DNA of 64,000 bases from Nannocystis pusilla (GCF_026626665.1 NZ_JAPNKE010000002.1:8161168-8225167); one strand, 5' to 3'; counted from the first letter of the stretch, positions 48,090 through 57,061 are shown. The notes: generated by a model from the letters alone, not told the origin. Translations and numbers: made by a program.

Positions 48090-48680
48090 ATGCGCCCCGA
48101 CCCCGACCTCGCGCGCCGGCTCGAGCTCGCCGAGCACATCCAGCGGCAGTGGTACCCGTCGTGGACCAGCGCGTGGCTCAAGGCGGTCCCGGCGAGCGCC
48201 GTGCTCGAGTCGATCCACCGCGAGGCGCTCGCCGAGGCCGGCGCCGATCCGTCCGCGCTCGTGACCGCCAGGCGCGCCGTCGTCCAGACCTTCCTCGAGG
48301 ATCACTTCAGCCTCTGCACCCCCGAGGACGCCCCCTACTGCACCTTCGTCGACGGCACCTGGCGCGCGATCGACCGCGCCGAGATGCTCGCCTGCGCCGA
48401 CCGCCTCCTCGCCACCGCGCGCGCCCGGATCGTCGAGGTCGAGGCCGAGGAGGCCGCCGAGCGCGCCGAGGCCGAACAGGGCGGCTGGCTCGACGCCGTC
48501 AGCCCCTCCAGGCTGGCCGACCGGATGATCGACCTCGACGCCCTCCGCCGGTGGTTCACCGCCGAGCTGTGGGCCGACCCCGAACCGACATGGTTCACCA
48601 ACACCCGCCCCGGCTTCACCGGCGAACCGGCCGTGGTCGGCATCGACGACCACGTCATCACGATCCTCTGGCTCCCCTGA
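48090..48680 (+). CDS. Hypothetical soluble protein
   Basis: 196 residues, mostly helical, with no signal peptide and no recognised family (LELAEHIQRQWYPSWTSAWL, ARIVEVEAEEAAERAEAEQ). The acidic Ala/Glu helix near residue 120 could be a short coiled coil. The ATG has a leaderless-type -10. The 163 bases after it hold two identical palindromes. Confidence 0.6.
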   Translation: MRPDPDLARRLELAEHIQRQWYPSWTSAWLKAVPASAVLESIHREALAEAGADPSALVTARRAVVQTFLEDHFSLCTPEDAPYCTFVDGTWRAIDRAEMLACADRLLATARARIVEVEAEEAAERAEAEQGGWLDAVSPSRLADRMIDLDALRRWFTAELWADPEPTWFTNTRPGFTGEPAVVGIDDHVITILWLP

Positions 48681-48715
48681 CCGATCACTCCGCGACGCGG
48701 CAGTACAAGAGAACA

Positions 48716-48729
48716 TGTCCGAATGGACA
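48716..48729. repeat. TGTCC-GAAT-GGACA palindrome, first of a pair
   Basis: Perfect copy with flanks ACA and TAT. An identical copy lies 74 bases downstream, in the gap between convergent genes. Confidence 0.88.
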
Positions 48730-48789
48730 TATCATCGCACGCCGCCAACCTGAGCGCCGCAGTCCCTCCCGCGGTGATGCAGAAGCACA

Positions 48790-48803
48790 TGTCCGAATGG
48801 ACA
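48790..48803. repeat. TGTCC-GAAT-GGACA palindrome, second of a pair
   Basis: Perfect copy, same spacer and the same flanking bases as the copy at 48716, so CATGTCCGAATGGACATAT occurs twice. Confidence 0.88.
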
Positions 48804-48844
48804 TATTGCCATGCGAGCCGGGTGAATCCTCGGCGACGCGGTGA

Positions 48845-50092
48845 TCAGCGCGAGTCGTCCCCCGAGAATCCGGCGTCCAGCGCCGCGAGCTCGGGGTGCT
48901 CACGGATCTGGCGCCTCGTCGCCCGGGACCGCGCGCAGAGCAGCTCCCCCAGCGCCTCGCGGAGCCGCACCGCGTGGCCCTGCTCGGGGATGGTGAGGTC
49001 GTGGGGATCGACCGCCGCGAGCAGGCGGCGCAGCCGATCCGGCGGCAGCGGCAGAAGGCGGCGCAGATCGATCCGCTCGCCCAGGACATCCTCGATGTAG
49101 GGGCGCTGGCACAGCCAGATCGGCAGGAGCTCGTCGTCGGTCGGCGGCGGCATCGGGACGACCGGCCAGCGCGCGAGGTCCGGCGCCATCTCGCACAGCC
49201 GTGCCCACCCTGCCTCGGTCGCGGCGAGGATCAGCTGGAACGCGGCGTCCGGATCGAGGGCCATCTCCGCGGCGTAGCGGAGCAGCGGCGGGTCCTCCGG
49301 CACGCGCGTCCACGCGCACACGAGCCCCGGCGCGATCGAGGCGGGGACGGCGTCGGGTCGGGCGCGGTACCGCGGATCGGGCGAGCCCCCGCCGTGCCAG
49401 TTGTCGACGTTCATCCCGCGGGTCTGCAGCAGAAGGCGGCGGAGCTGCCGGATCAGGGCGCGTCGCCCCGAACACGCCTCGCCGACGAGAGCGAACCCCG
49501 GCCCGTGGACGAGGCGCTCGCGCCAGACGGCGTCCGGCTCCCGCTCGAGCCAGGCCGGCTGCACGGTGAGGCCGACGTGCCCCCGCGCGCCGAGCTGGTC
49601 GAACAACGCGCAGTACGCCTCACGGGCCGTGATCAGCCCCTCGGCGTTTCGCGGGTCGAGGGCGGACAGCGCCCATAGCGTGCGGTCCGGCAGGCTGCGG
49701 AGCAGCACCCCCGGATCCACGGACGCGCCGGCCGCCTCGCGGATCGCCCAGCGACGCCCCCAGCTGTAGGCCAGCGGCAGGTCGCTCGCCTCGGCGATCC
49801 GCTGCCGCCAGATCGCGTGGGCGCGGTCCAGGGGCGCACCCATGAGGGTCGAACCGAGCAGCTCGGGTTGCAACGCGACGATCGCCCGGGCGAGGTCGCC
49901 AGGCTCGACAGCACCTGCCTCGGGGTCGGGCCCGCCGTAGGGCACCGCGGCGAGCGCCTCCTCTTGCGCCACCCGCCAGCGCGCGAGCGACACCGCAGCG
50001 TCCCACAGCCGGCGCGCGTCCGCTTCACAGCGCGCCCGGATCTCGGGGACGGTGGGGGACGGGACGCCGAATGCGGGGTGATGGACATGCAT
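48845..50092 (-). CDS. Hypothetical protein, 415 residues
   Basis: No signal peptide or membrane helix. It is largely helical with many Arg and Leu (IREAAGASVDPGVLLRSLPD, YIEDVLGERIDLRRLLPLPP). No family was recognised; the general layout resembles leucine-rich, TPR-free hypothetical proteins common in this lineage. The start used (MHVHHPAFGVPSPT) follows TATAGG at 8 nt. It lies 89 bases after the hypothetical gene at 50182-50886, in the same direction. Confidence 0.55.
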   Translation of the reverse strand: MHVHHPAFGVPSPTVPEIRARCEADARRLWDAAVSLARWRVAQEEALAAVPYGGPDPEAGAVEPGDLARAIVALQPELLGSTLMGAPLDRAHAIWRQRIAEASDLPLAYSWGRRWAIREAAGASVDPGVLLRSLPDRTLWALSALDPRNAEGLITAREAYCALFDQLGARGHVGLTVQPAWLEREPDAVWRERLVHGPGFALVGEACSGRRALIRQLRRLLLQTRGMNVDNWHGGGSPDPRYRARPDAVPASIAPGLVCAWTRVPEDPPLLRYAAEMALDPDAAFQLILAATEAGWARLCEMAPDLARWPVVPMPPPTDDELLPIWLCQRPYIEDVLGERIDLRRLLPLPPDRLRRLLAAVDPHDLTIPEQGHAVRLREALGELLCARSRATRRQIREHPELAALDAGFSGDDSR

Positions 50093-50181
50093 CGCCGGTC
50101 CCTATACCCCGCTCGCAGGACAGACGGGGGAGGAGGGAAGCATGCCGCGCGAAACCCCTGGAGAACTTTGGGGCCGCTGTA

Positions 50182-50886
50182 CTAGCGCGTGCCCTCGTCG
50201 TCCCCGTCGTGCGGCCACCCGGCGAGCTCCTGCTCGGCCTCCGCGATCGCCTCGAGCTGCTCCGCCTCGTCGCGCCACGGCAGATCAGCGGGCCGCTCGT
50301 GAAGATACCGCCGCACCAGCGCGCGCGTGCTCTGCGATCGCGGCGCCGCCAGCAATCGCCGCAGCAGCAGCCGTCGCACCGACACGCGACCTTCCTCCGG
50401 GTCTCGCACCACCCTGGCCGCCTCCGGGTCATCGCGCCAGTGCAGCGGAAAACGCTCCAGCGGCCCATGCATCTTCCCCCTGGGAATCCACGGCGGCTCG
50501 TTGCGAACCTTTATCAAAAAGGGTCGCTCCTCGTCCTGCAGCTCCCTGGTCTCACGCACGAACCGCGGCGACACCTCGACCTCGACCTGCGTGCGCTCGT
50601 GTACGACCGCCACCACCACCATGTCGATCCACAGCGGCACCAGGCCGTCGCGCCACAGCAGGTCGATCGTCTCCTCCGCCGTGCACGAGCGCCGCTCGCG
50701 GAACCTCTCGGCATCCTCCGCGAACAACACTTCCCCCGGCCCGAGCGGCACGTGCTCGACCCACGGCCCCATCGCCAGCGAGTAAGTCACCGCCTCGGGC
50801 AGCGCGTCGATCACGTACGTCCGCGTCAACGACAGCAGTCGGCGCGTCGCCTCGGCCAGGCGTCGCCTGAATTCCTCGCGCTCCAT
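50182..50886 (-). CDS. Hypothetical protein, 234 residues
   Basis: Soluble, with no recognised family. Segments such as EREEFRRRLAEATRRLLSL, WIDMVVVAVVHERTQVEVEV and RRLLLRRLLAAPRSQSTRAL suggest an alpha/beta protein with a basic C-terminal part. It starts 6 bases after the end of the ChaN-like gene, so the two are co-transcribed. Confidence 0.6.
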   Translation of the reverse strand: MEREEFRRRLAEATRRLLSLTRTYVIDALPEAVTYSLAMGPWVEHVPLGPGEVLFAEDAERFRERRSCTAEETIDLLWRDGLVPLWIDMVVVAVVHERTQVEVEVSPRFVRETRELQDEERPFLIKVRNEPPWIPRGKMHGPLERFPLHWRDDPEAARVVRDPEEGRVSVRRLLLRRLLAAPRSQSTRALVRRYLHERPADLPWRDEAEQLEAIAEAEQELAGWPHDGDDEGTR

Positions 50887-50892
50887 CGATCC

Positions 50893-51794
50893 TCAGCTCG
50901 CCAGCAACGGCCCCACGTACGCGACGACGTCGGCGCGCCCGCGATCTTCCGCCCGCAGCGCCTCTGCGACCTCCGCCACCACCGACAGGCGCCACACCTT
51001 CGCCGACGGATTCGCGGCCCGCACACGCTGATACAGCCCGCCGGCCCCGTCCACGTGGAAGCCACCGACCACCTGCACCACCGGCCGCGACCCCGCCGCC
51101 AGCGCGCGGCCGATCGACCCCGCCATCGTCGCGTCCCACACGTTCTGCGCCCGATAAAAGCCCTCGAGCGTGGCCGCGTCGACGCCCGCGTGCTGGCCCA
51201 TGAGCGCCACGAACTGCTCGCGATATGTCCCTTCGGTCAGCTGCTCGGGCACCTCGACCAGCGCCTGCTCCTCGGGCCCCAGCGCCCGCAGCGGCTCCAG
51301 CCCCTCGAGCCGCGCCCGCTTCACCAGCGCCCGCGCCGCGTTGGCCGCGATCACCGGCCGCCCCTTCGCCTGCGCCGCCAGCACCATGCGGCGGTGCCCC
51401 GCGGGGAACTTGCGCTCGCCCTCGAGGTCGGCCGCCTTGCGGAACGCCGCCTCGTCGAGCTGCGCGCGCAGGAACGCGTCGAGCTCCGCCTGATGATCGC
51501 GCGTCACGCTCTCGAGCGCCAGCGCTGCCACGGCCCCGGTCGCCAGCAATTTTCGAACAGGTCCGCCGCCAGCTCGAGCCCGAGCGGGTGCCCGTGCTGC
51601 TCGCCGATCAGCACCACGTCGCTCGCCGCCATCGCCGCCACGATCTGCGCCTCGGCGACCTGCCCGCCATCCTCGCCGGAGAACAGCCGCGCCTCCGTCA
51701 TCGTCGGCGCCTGCGTGGCCCGCCCGCGGCACGCCGGCAAGCTCATCGCCCCGCCCACGAGCTGCATCCACCGCCTCCGCGACTGCCCTCGCAT
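50893..51794 (-). pseudogene. ChaN-type (haem-binding) lipoprotein, frameshifted
   Basis: The first frame has a signal with lipobox (LVGGAMSLPACRG) and the ChaN-family start VVLIGEQHGHPLGLELAADL. After an A-run at about 51547-51550 the other frame continues: LLATGAVAALALESVTRDHQ ... GHRRMVLAAQAKGRPVIAAN ... VVQVVGGFHVDGAGGL. Restoring one A gives FEKLLATG and a normal protein of about 300 residues. ChaN proteins bind haem or iron at the outer membrane (Tiki-like fold). A one-mismatch palindrome (51226-51239) lies inside. Confidence 0.7.
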
Positions 51795-51858
51795 CGCCGC
51801 GAGGCTCGCACAGCCCCGCCGGCGCCACAAGCCGGGGGATCTGCCCAAACCTCGGCGA

Positions 51859-52169
51859 CGACGCCGAGCTCCCCGTGAATCACTCGCCGATGACGTCGCC
51901 CGAAATCCGTGGATCCGCCCGGCAACGACGCCGAGCTCCCCGCCACTCACTCGCCGATGATGTCGCCCCGAAGTCCGTGGAACCGCCCCGCCGACCTCGG
52001 CAACGACGCCGAGCTCCCCGCCACTCACCCGCCGATGATGTCGCCTCGAGTCAGGCTCTGCCCTGTCGGCGCCACTCACTCGCCGATGACGTCGCTCCGA
52101 ATCGGAGCTCTGCCCTGTCGACCTCGGCGACGCCGAGCTCCCCGTGAATCACTCGCCGATGACGTGTCC
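51859..52169. repeat. Array of five degenerate repeats between ChaN and recQ
   Basis: The core CACTCGCCGATGACGTCGCC or a near match occurs at 51881, 51948, 52026, 52077 and 52150, with spacings of 67, 78, 51 and 73 bases. Four units also carry CGACGCCGAGCTCCCCG upstream of the core. No gene is seen in 51795-52175. The spacing is irregular and the spacers are related to each other, so it is not a CRISPR array. Confidence 0.75.
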
Positions 52170-52175
52170 CCGAAG

Positions 52176-54236
52176 TCAGTGGATCCGTCCCGCCGAGCCG
52201 AGCTTCCAGCGCACTCGCGCCAGCGTCAGCGGCACGATCGCCGCCTTCAGCTTCGCGTCCTTGCGCAGCACTCGCGCCGCCTCCTTGATCGTCGCGCCCG
52301 AGCCGATGAAGTCGTCGAGCAGCAGCACCTCGCCGCGCACGCTGCCGCTGCCGAGCTTCATCGTGTTCTCGACGTTCTCGCGCCGCTGGTCGTTGTTGCG
52401 CAGCTCGCTCTGCCGCGCCCCCGGCTCCTCGCGCCACACCACCAGCTCGGGCAGGGCCGGCACCCCGAGCGTCTGGGCCGCGATCTGCAGCGCCTCCTCG
52501 CGCTGACGCCAGTCGCGGCTCGGCACCGCCGCCACCGCCGCGAACTCGAACCGCTCCCCGAGCGCGCGCACCTGCGTCCGCAGCAGCTCGGCCAGCGCCG
52601 GCGGCAGCGGCTCCGCCGTCTCGCGCCCCTGAAAGAACTTGCGGAACAGCGGCCCGGCGATCTCCCCATCCAGCAGCGCCAGCCCCTCCGCCACCTCCGG
52701 CCGCGCGCTCGCGGCGATCGGCGACGGCCGCGACTCGAGCCAGCGCTGCGCCTCCGCGGTGGCCGCCTCGATGTCCACGCTCGACTGCTGCCCGCGGCAC
52801 AGCGAGCAGCGCCCGCAGACCGCCGCCTCGCGGTCCCCGAGCGCGCGCCGCAGCGTCGCCATCAGGCAGTCCGCCTCGCCGCGCCCGTACGCCTGCATCT
52901 CCTCGAGATCTCGCATCCTCACCGCCTGCTGCGTGCGGTAGCGGCCGAGGTCCGGCGAGCCTGTCTTTTGGGTCAGCCCGTAGACCTGCTTGCCGCCGGC
53001 GCTCTGCTTGCGGACAAAGCCCTGCTCGACCAGCTCCGCGACCACCACCGTCACGCGCGTGGGGTGGAGCCCGGTGCGGACCTTGATCGCCGTCAGCCCG
53101 AGCGGCTCGTGCTCGATCGCCTCGACGATCGCCGCGAAGTCCTGCGGCTGCGGCTGCGCCGAGTCGATGAAGTGCTCCTGGATCCGCCTGTCCTCCGGGT
53201 CATACAGCAAGATCCCGCGGGCCGGCCGGCCGTCGCGCCCGGCCCGGCCGACCTCCTGATAATAGGCCGTCACCGAGCCCGGCACGTCGACGTGGATCAC
53301 GTAGCGCAGGTCTGACTTGTCGATGCCCATCCCCAGCGCATTGGTCGCCGCGATCACCGGGCAATCGCCGTGCAGGAACGACCCCTGCAGCTCGCGCTTG
53401 CGCTCCGGCTCGAGCCCCGCGTGATACGCCGCCGCCTCCAGCCCGCGCGCCTGCAGGTAGCCCGCGACCAGCTCGGTGCGCTCGCGCGTCGCGCAGTACA
53501 CGATCCCCGGCGACGGCAGCCGCGGCACGATCTGCGCCAGATAGGCCAGCTTGCTCGCCATCCCGTGCAGGCCGACCACCGCCAGCGACAGGTTGGGCCG
53601 GTCCATGCTGCTGCGATGCACCACCAGCGGCGTCGCCCCGGGCCGCTGCAGTTGCGCGCGGATGTCCTCCTCCACCCGCTCGTCGGCGGTCGCGGTCAGC
53701 CCCAGCACCCGCAGCGACGGGTGGCGCTCCTGCAGCGCGCGCAGCAGGTGGACGATCTGCCGGTACGCAGGGCGGAAGTCGTGGCCCCACGTCGAGATGC
53801 AGTGCGCCTCGTCGACCACGAGCAGGCGGATCGGCAGCGCCGCCAGGGCCTCGAAGCGATCGACGTGGTCGAGGTGCTCCGGCGACACGAACAGCAGCCG
53901 CACGCGCCCCTGGGCCGCCGCCGCCTTCGCCGCGTCGTTCTCCTCCTCGCTCTGGTCGCTGTTGATGCTGGCCGCCGCCAGCCCGAAGCGGTCGTTGAGG
54001 TGCTGCAGCTGGTCGCGCATCAGCGCCAGCAGCGGCGACACCACCAGCGTGATCCCGTCGAGCAGCGCCGCCGGCAATTGATACAAAAGACTCTTGCCGT
54101 AGCCCGTCGGTTGAATGCACAGCAGCGACCCGCTGCCGAGCAACAATTCTTCGACGCTGCGCCGCTGCCCCGGGCGGAACTCGGAAAACCCGAACCGCTC
54201 GAGGAGCACGCGGTCGAGCTCGGCCTGTTCGATCAT
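52176..54236 (-). CDS. RecQ-family helicase fused to a phosphoribosyltransferase-like domain
   Basis: 686 residues. The helicase core has Walker A TGYGKSLLYQLP, DEAH box DEAHCISTWGHDFRPAY and motif VI QEVGRAGRDGRPA. The RecQ zinc-binding Cys follow (EADCLMATLRRALGDREAAVCGRCSLC). No HRDC domain is seen. Instead the C-terminal 150 residues look like a type I phosphoribosyltransferase fold, with the PRPP loop VLLLDDFIGSGATIKEAARVL. The 3' end abuts the degenerate repeat array. It would unwind DNA 3' to 5'; the role of the extra domain is not known to me. Confidence 0.87.
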   Translation of the reverse strand: MIEQAELDRVLLERFGFSEFRPGQRRSVEELLLGSGSLLCIQPTGYGKSLLYQLPAALLDGITLVVSPLLALMRDQLQHLNDRFGLAAASINSDQSEEENDAAKAAAAQGRVRLLFVSPEHLDHVDRFEALAALPIRLLVVDEAHCISTWGHDFRPAYRQIVHLLRALQERHPSLRVLGLTATADERVEEDIRAQLQRPGATPLVVHRSSMDRPNLSLAVVGLHGMASKLAYLAQIVPRLPSPGIVYCATRERTELVAGYLQARGLEAAAYHAGLEPERKRELQGSFLHGDCPVIAATNALGMGIDKSDLRYVIHVDVPGSVTAYYQEVGRAGRDGRPARGILLYDPEDRRIQEHFIDSAQPQPQDFAAIVEAIEHEPLGLTAIKVRTGLHPTRVTVVVAELVEQGFVRKQSAGGKQVYGLTQKTGSPDLGRYRTQQAVRMRDLEEMQAYGRGEADCLMATLRRALGDREAAVCGRCSLCRGQQSSVDIEAATAEAQRWLESRPSPIAASARPEVAEGLALLDGEIAGPLFRKFFQGRETAEPLPPALAELLRTQVRALGERFEFAAVAAVPSRDWRQREEALQIAAQTLGVPALPELVVWREEPGARQSELRNNDQRRENVENTMKLGSGSVRGEVLLLDDFIGSGATIKEAARVLRKDAKLKAAIVPLTLARVRWKLGSAGRIH

Positions 54237-54342
54237 CGCGCTTCTCTAGCACCACTTGGCCCGGCGGCCGCAGCGACGTGCATTTCGCACCCAGGCCCTC
54301 CGGAGGCGAGGACGAGCGCTCGAAACGCTCCGCTCGCAGCAC

Positions 54343-54348
54343 TATCCT
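54343..54348 (+). promoter_or_regulatory. -10 hexamer TATCCT, leaderless start
   Basis: TATCCT ends 8 nt before the ATG at 54357, in the 120-base gap divergent from recQ. Confidence 0.5.
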
Positions 54349-54356
54349 GCGCTCCC

Positions 54357-55232
54357 ATGTCCGCGCCCCGGCTGCTCGTCGATCACGTGGTCGCCACCGA
54401 CGCCGCGCTCGTCGACCTGCAGATCGAGATGCTCGAGCACGGCGCCCTCTCGGTCCGCGGCGTCACGGCCGTCGAGCTGAGGCAGGACACCTTCGCGTGC
54501 TTCTTGCGCTGCCTGGGAGATGCTGTCCCACCGGACATGTCCGGGCGGCTATACGACGAGCTGGCCGGCGATGGCCCGTTGTCGCTCGCACCCGACGTCC
54601 TTGCGGTCGCCGGCGCCCCGCTGCCCGCGGGGGTCTACGACGTCGTCCACGCCGAGGTCAGTCTCGCTACGACCCACCAAACCGGCCTCTGCATCACGTT
54701 CCCCGCCGACTATGGGCTGCACTGGACCGACCCGGCCGATCCGTGGGGCGTCGCGGTCCGTGAGGTCGGCGACGACCGTCCCTTCGGCTTCGCTCCTCGA
54801 AGCCCGGAGCCCGCGCCGGCGGTGATGTATCGCGACACGATCGGCGACCTCGCGGTCCTGCTGCTGCCGCTCACCACCGCCGCCGACGTCACGCGCATCG
54901 ACCACTACACCCACCGCCTCGCGGCCGGCGCCCGCCCCACCGCGCTCGCCTACGGCTGCTACGCCAACGAGCGCTGCGCCTTCGCCGTCGTGCTCGACGG
55001 CCACCACAAGCTCGCGGCGGCCGCCGCCTGCGGCTCACCCGTCGGTCTGCTCGTCTTCCTCTCGCCGCGGCTGTTCGTCAGCTACGCCGATTGCGCCCGT
55101 TACCACGACCGCCCCGAGGTCACCCTCGAGGCCGCGCGCCGCAGCATCCTCGGTCCCGCACACGCCCGGCACGCCTGGGCCGACGAGCTCGAGGTCGACG
55201 GCGCGCATCGGCCCCCGCGTCCGCGCAGGTGA
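54357..55232 (+). CDS. Hypothetical protein with an internal palindrome
   Basis: 291 residues, soluble, no recognised family (LLVDHVVATDAALVDLQIEML, GLCITFPADYGLHWTDPADPW, DGHHKLAAAAACGSPVGLLVF). The last piece, with HHK, resembles a nucleotide- or phosphate-binding loop but is not diagnostic. A perfect palindrome (54524-54537) is read in frame as DAVPPDMSG. Confidence 0.55.
   Translation: MSAPRLLVDHVVATDAALVDLQIEMLEHGALSVRGVTAVELRQDTFACFLRCLGDAVPPDMSGRLYDELAGDGPLSLAPDVLAVAGAPLPAGVYDVVHAEVSLATTHQTGLCITFPADYGLHWTDPADPWGVAVREVGDDRPFGFAPRSPEPAPAVMYRDTIGDLAVLLLPLTTAADVTRIDHYTHRLAAGARPTALAYGCYANERCAFAVVLDGHHKLAAAAACGSPVGLLVFLSPRLFVSYADCARYHDRPEVTLEAARRSILGPAHARHAWADELEVDGAHRPPRPRR
54524..54537. 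repeat. TGTCC-CACC-GGACA palindrome inside a gene
   Basis: Perfect copy in the coding frame. It is followed directly by TGTCCGGG, so GGACATGTCC is also present. Confidence 0.85.
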
Positions 55233-55291
55233 TTCACCGGCCCCCTGGCAGGCGACCGGTCCCGCGGACGACCCCGCACACGGACGGACCG

Positions 55292-55398
55292 TATCCCTTC
55301 GGACACGCATGCCCGCCGGCCGGAACCTGTCCCTTCGGACATCCATCCAACCGACGCGCCGGTCGGACATATCCTTCAGACGGCTGTCCCTTCCGACA
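55292..55398. repeat. Cluster of three palindromes in a convergent gap
   Basis: TATCC-CTTC-GGACA (55292-55305, one mismatch), TGTCC-CTTC-GGACA (55328-55341, perfect) and TGTCC-CTTC-CGACA (55385-55398, one mismatch) share the spacer CTTC and are 36 and 57 bases apart. The 194-base gap between the convergent genes otherwise holds nothing. Confidence 0.8.
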
Positions 55399-55426
55399 GC
55401 AGCCGCCGCGACCGCACCGCACGTCT

Positions 55427-56113
55427 TCACCCCGCCCGCGCGGCCAGCTCGCGCTGGCCGATCGCGTTGATGTCGCGCGTCTCGAGCACGTACTTGGCCG
55501 TCCCGTCGCGAGCCACCGCGATCATCGCTCGCGCCAGCTGCTCCGTGCTCGTCACCAGCCCCGGGAACAGCACCTTCCACAGCGGGTACAGCGGCGACAG
55601 CACCGCGTAGAGCGCGTTGTAAAGCCGCGTGCGCGAGCGGATGCCGTGCATCGGCTGGATGAAGCCCGGGCGGACCACGAAGCTCGCGCGGAACGGCAGC
55701 GCGCGCAGGTCGTTCTCGGTCTTGCCCTTCACGCGGGCCCACATCGTGCGCCCGCGCTCGCTGCTGTCCGCCCCGCTGCCCGACACATAAATGAACGTCA
55801 TGTCCGGGTTCAGCGCCGCCAGCGGGCGCGCCACCATCAACGTCAGGTCGTGCGTCACCCGCGTGTACTCGGCCTCGGACAGCCCCGCCGACGACACCCC
55901 GACGCAGAAGAAGCACGCGTCGTGGCCCGCCAGCGGCAGGATCGGCCCCAGGTCGTCCAGGTTCGCGTGGACCACCTCGCGCAGCTTCGGGTGGTGCTGA
56001 CCTGTCCGGCTGCGGCCGACCACCGTGACCTGATCGATCTGCGGGTCGAGCAGCGACTCGCGCAGCGCCCCCTGACCTATCATCCCGGTCGCGCCGAAGA
56101 TCAGCACCTTCAT
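55427..56113 (-). CDS. NAD(P)-binding epimerase-like (atypical SDR) protein
   Basis: A 228-residue Rossmann-fold protein of the NAD(P)H-binding/HTATIP2-like type. The dinucleotide motif is IFGATGMIGQGAL, and FFCVGVSS, IYVSGSGAD and VVRPGFIQPMHG follow the family pattern. Catalytic residues are not the classical SDR set, so it may be a redox sensor or reductase. It is downstream of the SDR gene in the same direction, separated by 26 bases that include a palindrome. Confidence 0.82.
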   Translation of the reverse strand: MKVLIFGATGMIGQGALRESLLDPQIDQVTVVGRSRTGQHHPKLREVVHANLDDLGPILPLAGHDACFFCVGVSSAGLSEAEYTRVTHDLTLMVARPLAALNPDMTFIYVSGSGADSSERGRTMWARVKGKTENDLRALPFRASFVVRPGFIQPMHGIRSRTRLYNALYAVLSPLYPLWKVLFPGLVTSTEQLARAMIAVARDGTAKYVLETRDINAIGQRELAARAG

Positions 56114-56130
56114 CGCCTCGCTCCTTGGCG

Positions 56131-56148
56131 CCTGTCCGTCAGGACAGG
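56131..56148. repeat. TGTCC-GTCA-GGACA palindrome over a stop codon
   Basis: Perfect copy (core 56133-56146) with arms extending to CCTGTCC/GGACAGG. It covers the TGA of the SDR gene (56139-56141), so it could also act as an intercistronic hairpin. Confidence 0.85.
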
Positions 56149-57023
56149 TCGAACTTGACCCCCGTCAGCTCCTCCGAGCGCTGCCACAGCCGCGCCGCGG
56201 TCTGCTCGTCGCGGGCTTGCGGGGGGATCCACGCGTGGATCGGGGCGCCGCGCATGAGCATGAGCCACGGCCCGTAGTAATCGCCGCCCTGCACGTCCGG
56301 GGCAGTGGCCGCGCGCAGCGACGGCAGCGCCCCGGCCTGCGCCGGCTGCCCGAACCACTTGATGCTGCGGGCGAACGCGTGCTTCTGCAGCCCCGTCGAC
56401 GCCCCGCCCGGGTGGGCCGCCACGCTGCGCAGGCCCGTCCCGCCGGCGCGCCGCTGCAGCTCGAGCATGAACAGCAGGTTGGCCAGCTTCGAGCGCCCGT
56501 AGGTGCCCATCGGCGAGTAGCGCCGCTCGCTCTGCAGGTCGTCGAGGTCGAGCCGCGCCGGCCAGGCCACCGCGCTGCTGACGGTCACCACCCGCGGCGC
56601 CGCGCTGGCCCGCAGCGCCGGCAGGAGCAGCCCCGTCAGCGCGAAGTGTCCGAGGTGATTGGTGCCGAACTGCTTCTCGAACCCGTCGACCGTGGTCTCG
56701 CGCCGCGGCAGCGCCATGATCCCCGCGTTGTTGACCAGCAGGTCGAGGCTCGGGTGCCGCTTCCGCACCTCGTCCGCGAACGCCCGCACCGACGCCAGCG
56801 ACGACAGGTCGAGCGGCACCAGCTTGACCGCGCCCCCCGACTGCTGTCGCAGACCCTTGAGCGCCTCCTCGCCGCGGGCCGCGTCGCGGCAGCCGATCAC
56901 CACCTGCGCCCCCGCGCGCGCCAGCTCCAGCGCCGTGTAATAGCCGATCCCGCTGTTCGCGCCCGTGACCACCGCGGTCTTGCCGTCCAGTCGTGGGATG
57001 TCCTTCGTGCCCCAGCCGCTCAT
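56139..57023 (-). CDS. Short-chain dehydrogenase/reductase
   Basis: A 294-residue classical SDR, most like retinol/WWOX-type dehydrogenases. NADP-binding TGANSGIGYYTALE, structural LLVNNAGIM, catalytic Ser in VTVSSAVAW and Tyr/Lys in YGRSKLANLLF. The ATG at 57023 has AGGAG 11 nt upstream; a longer start at 57098 would run through the operator. It is divergent from a TetR gene, and a palindromic operator lies 23 bases upstream. The downstream epimerase-like gene is probably in the same operon. Confidence 0.9.
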   Translation of the reverse strand: MSGWGTKDIPRLDGKTAVVTGANSGIGYYTALELARAGAQVVIGCRDAARGEEALKGLRQQSGGAVKLVPLDLSSLASVRAFADEVRKRHPSLDLLVNNAGIMALPRRETTVDGFEKQFGTNHLGHFALTGLLLPALRASAAPRVVTVSSAVAWPARLDLDDLQSERRYSPMGTYGRSKLANLLFMLELQRRAGGTGLRSVAAHPGGASTGLQKHAFARSIKWFGQPAQAGALPSLRAATAPDVQGGDYYGPWLMLMRGAPIHAWIPPQARDEQTAARLWQRSEELTGVKFDLS

Positions 57024-57045
57024 CGCCTGCTTCTCCTCGGTTTCG

Positions 57046-57061
57046 GTAAACGAACGTTTAC
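57046..57061. promoter_or_regulatory. TetR operator GTAAACG-AA-CGTTTAC
   Basis: Perfect 7-bp arms with a 2-base spacer between the divergent SDR and TetR genes. A further half-site CGTTTAC is at 57103-57109, close to the TetR start, consistent with autoregulation. Confidence 0.7.

Noticed and set aside
51859..52169. The repeat array as a CRISPR
   Set aside because: Repeats differ from each other, spacing is irregular, the spacers are related, and no cas genes are present.
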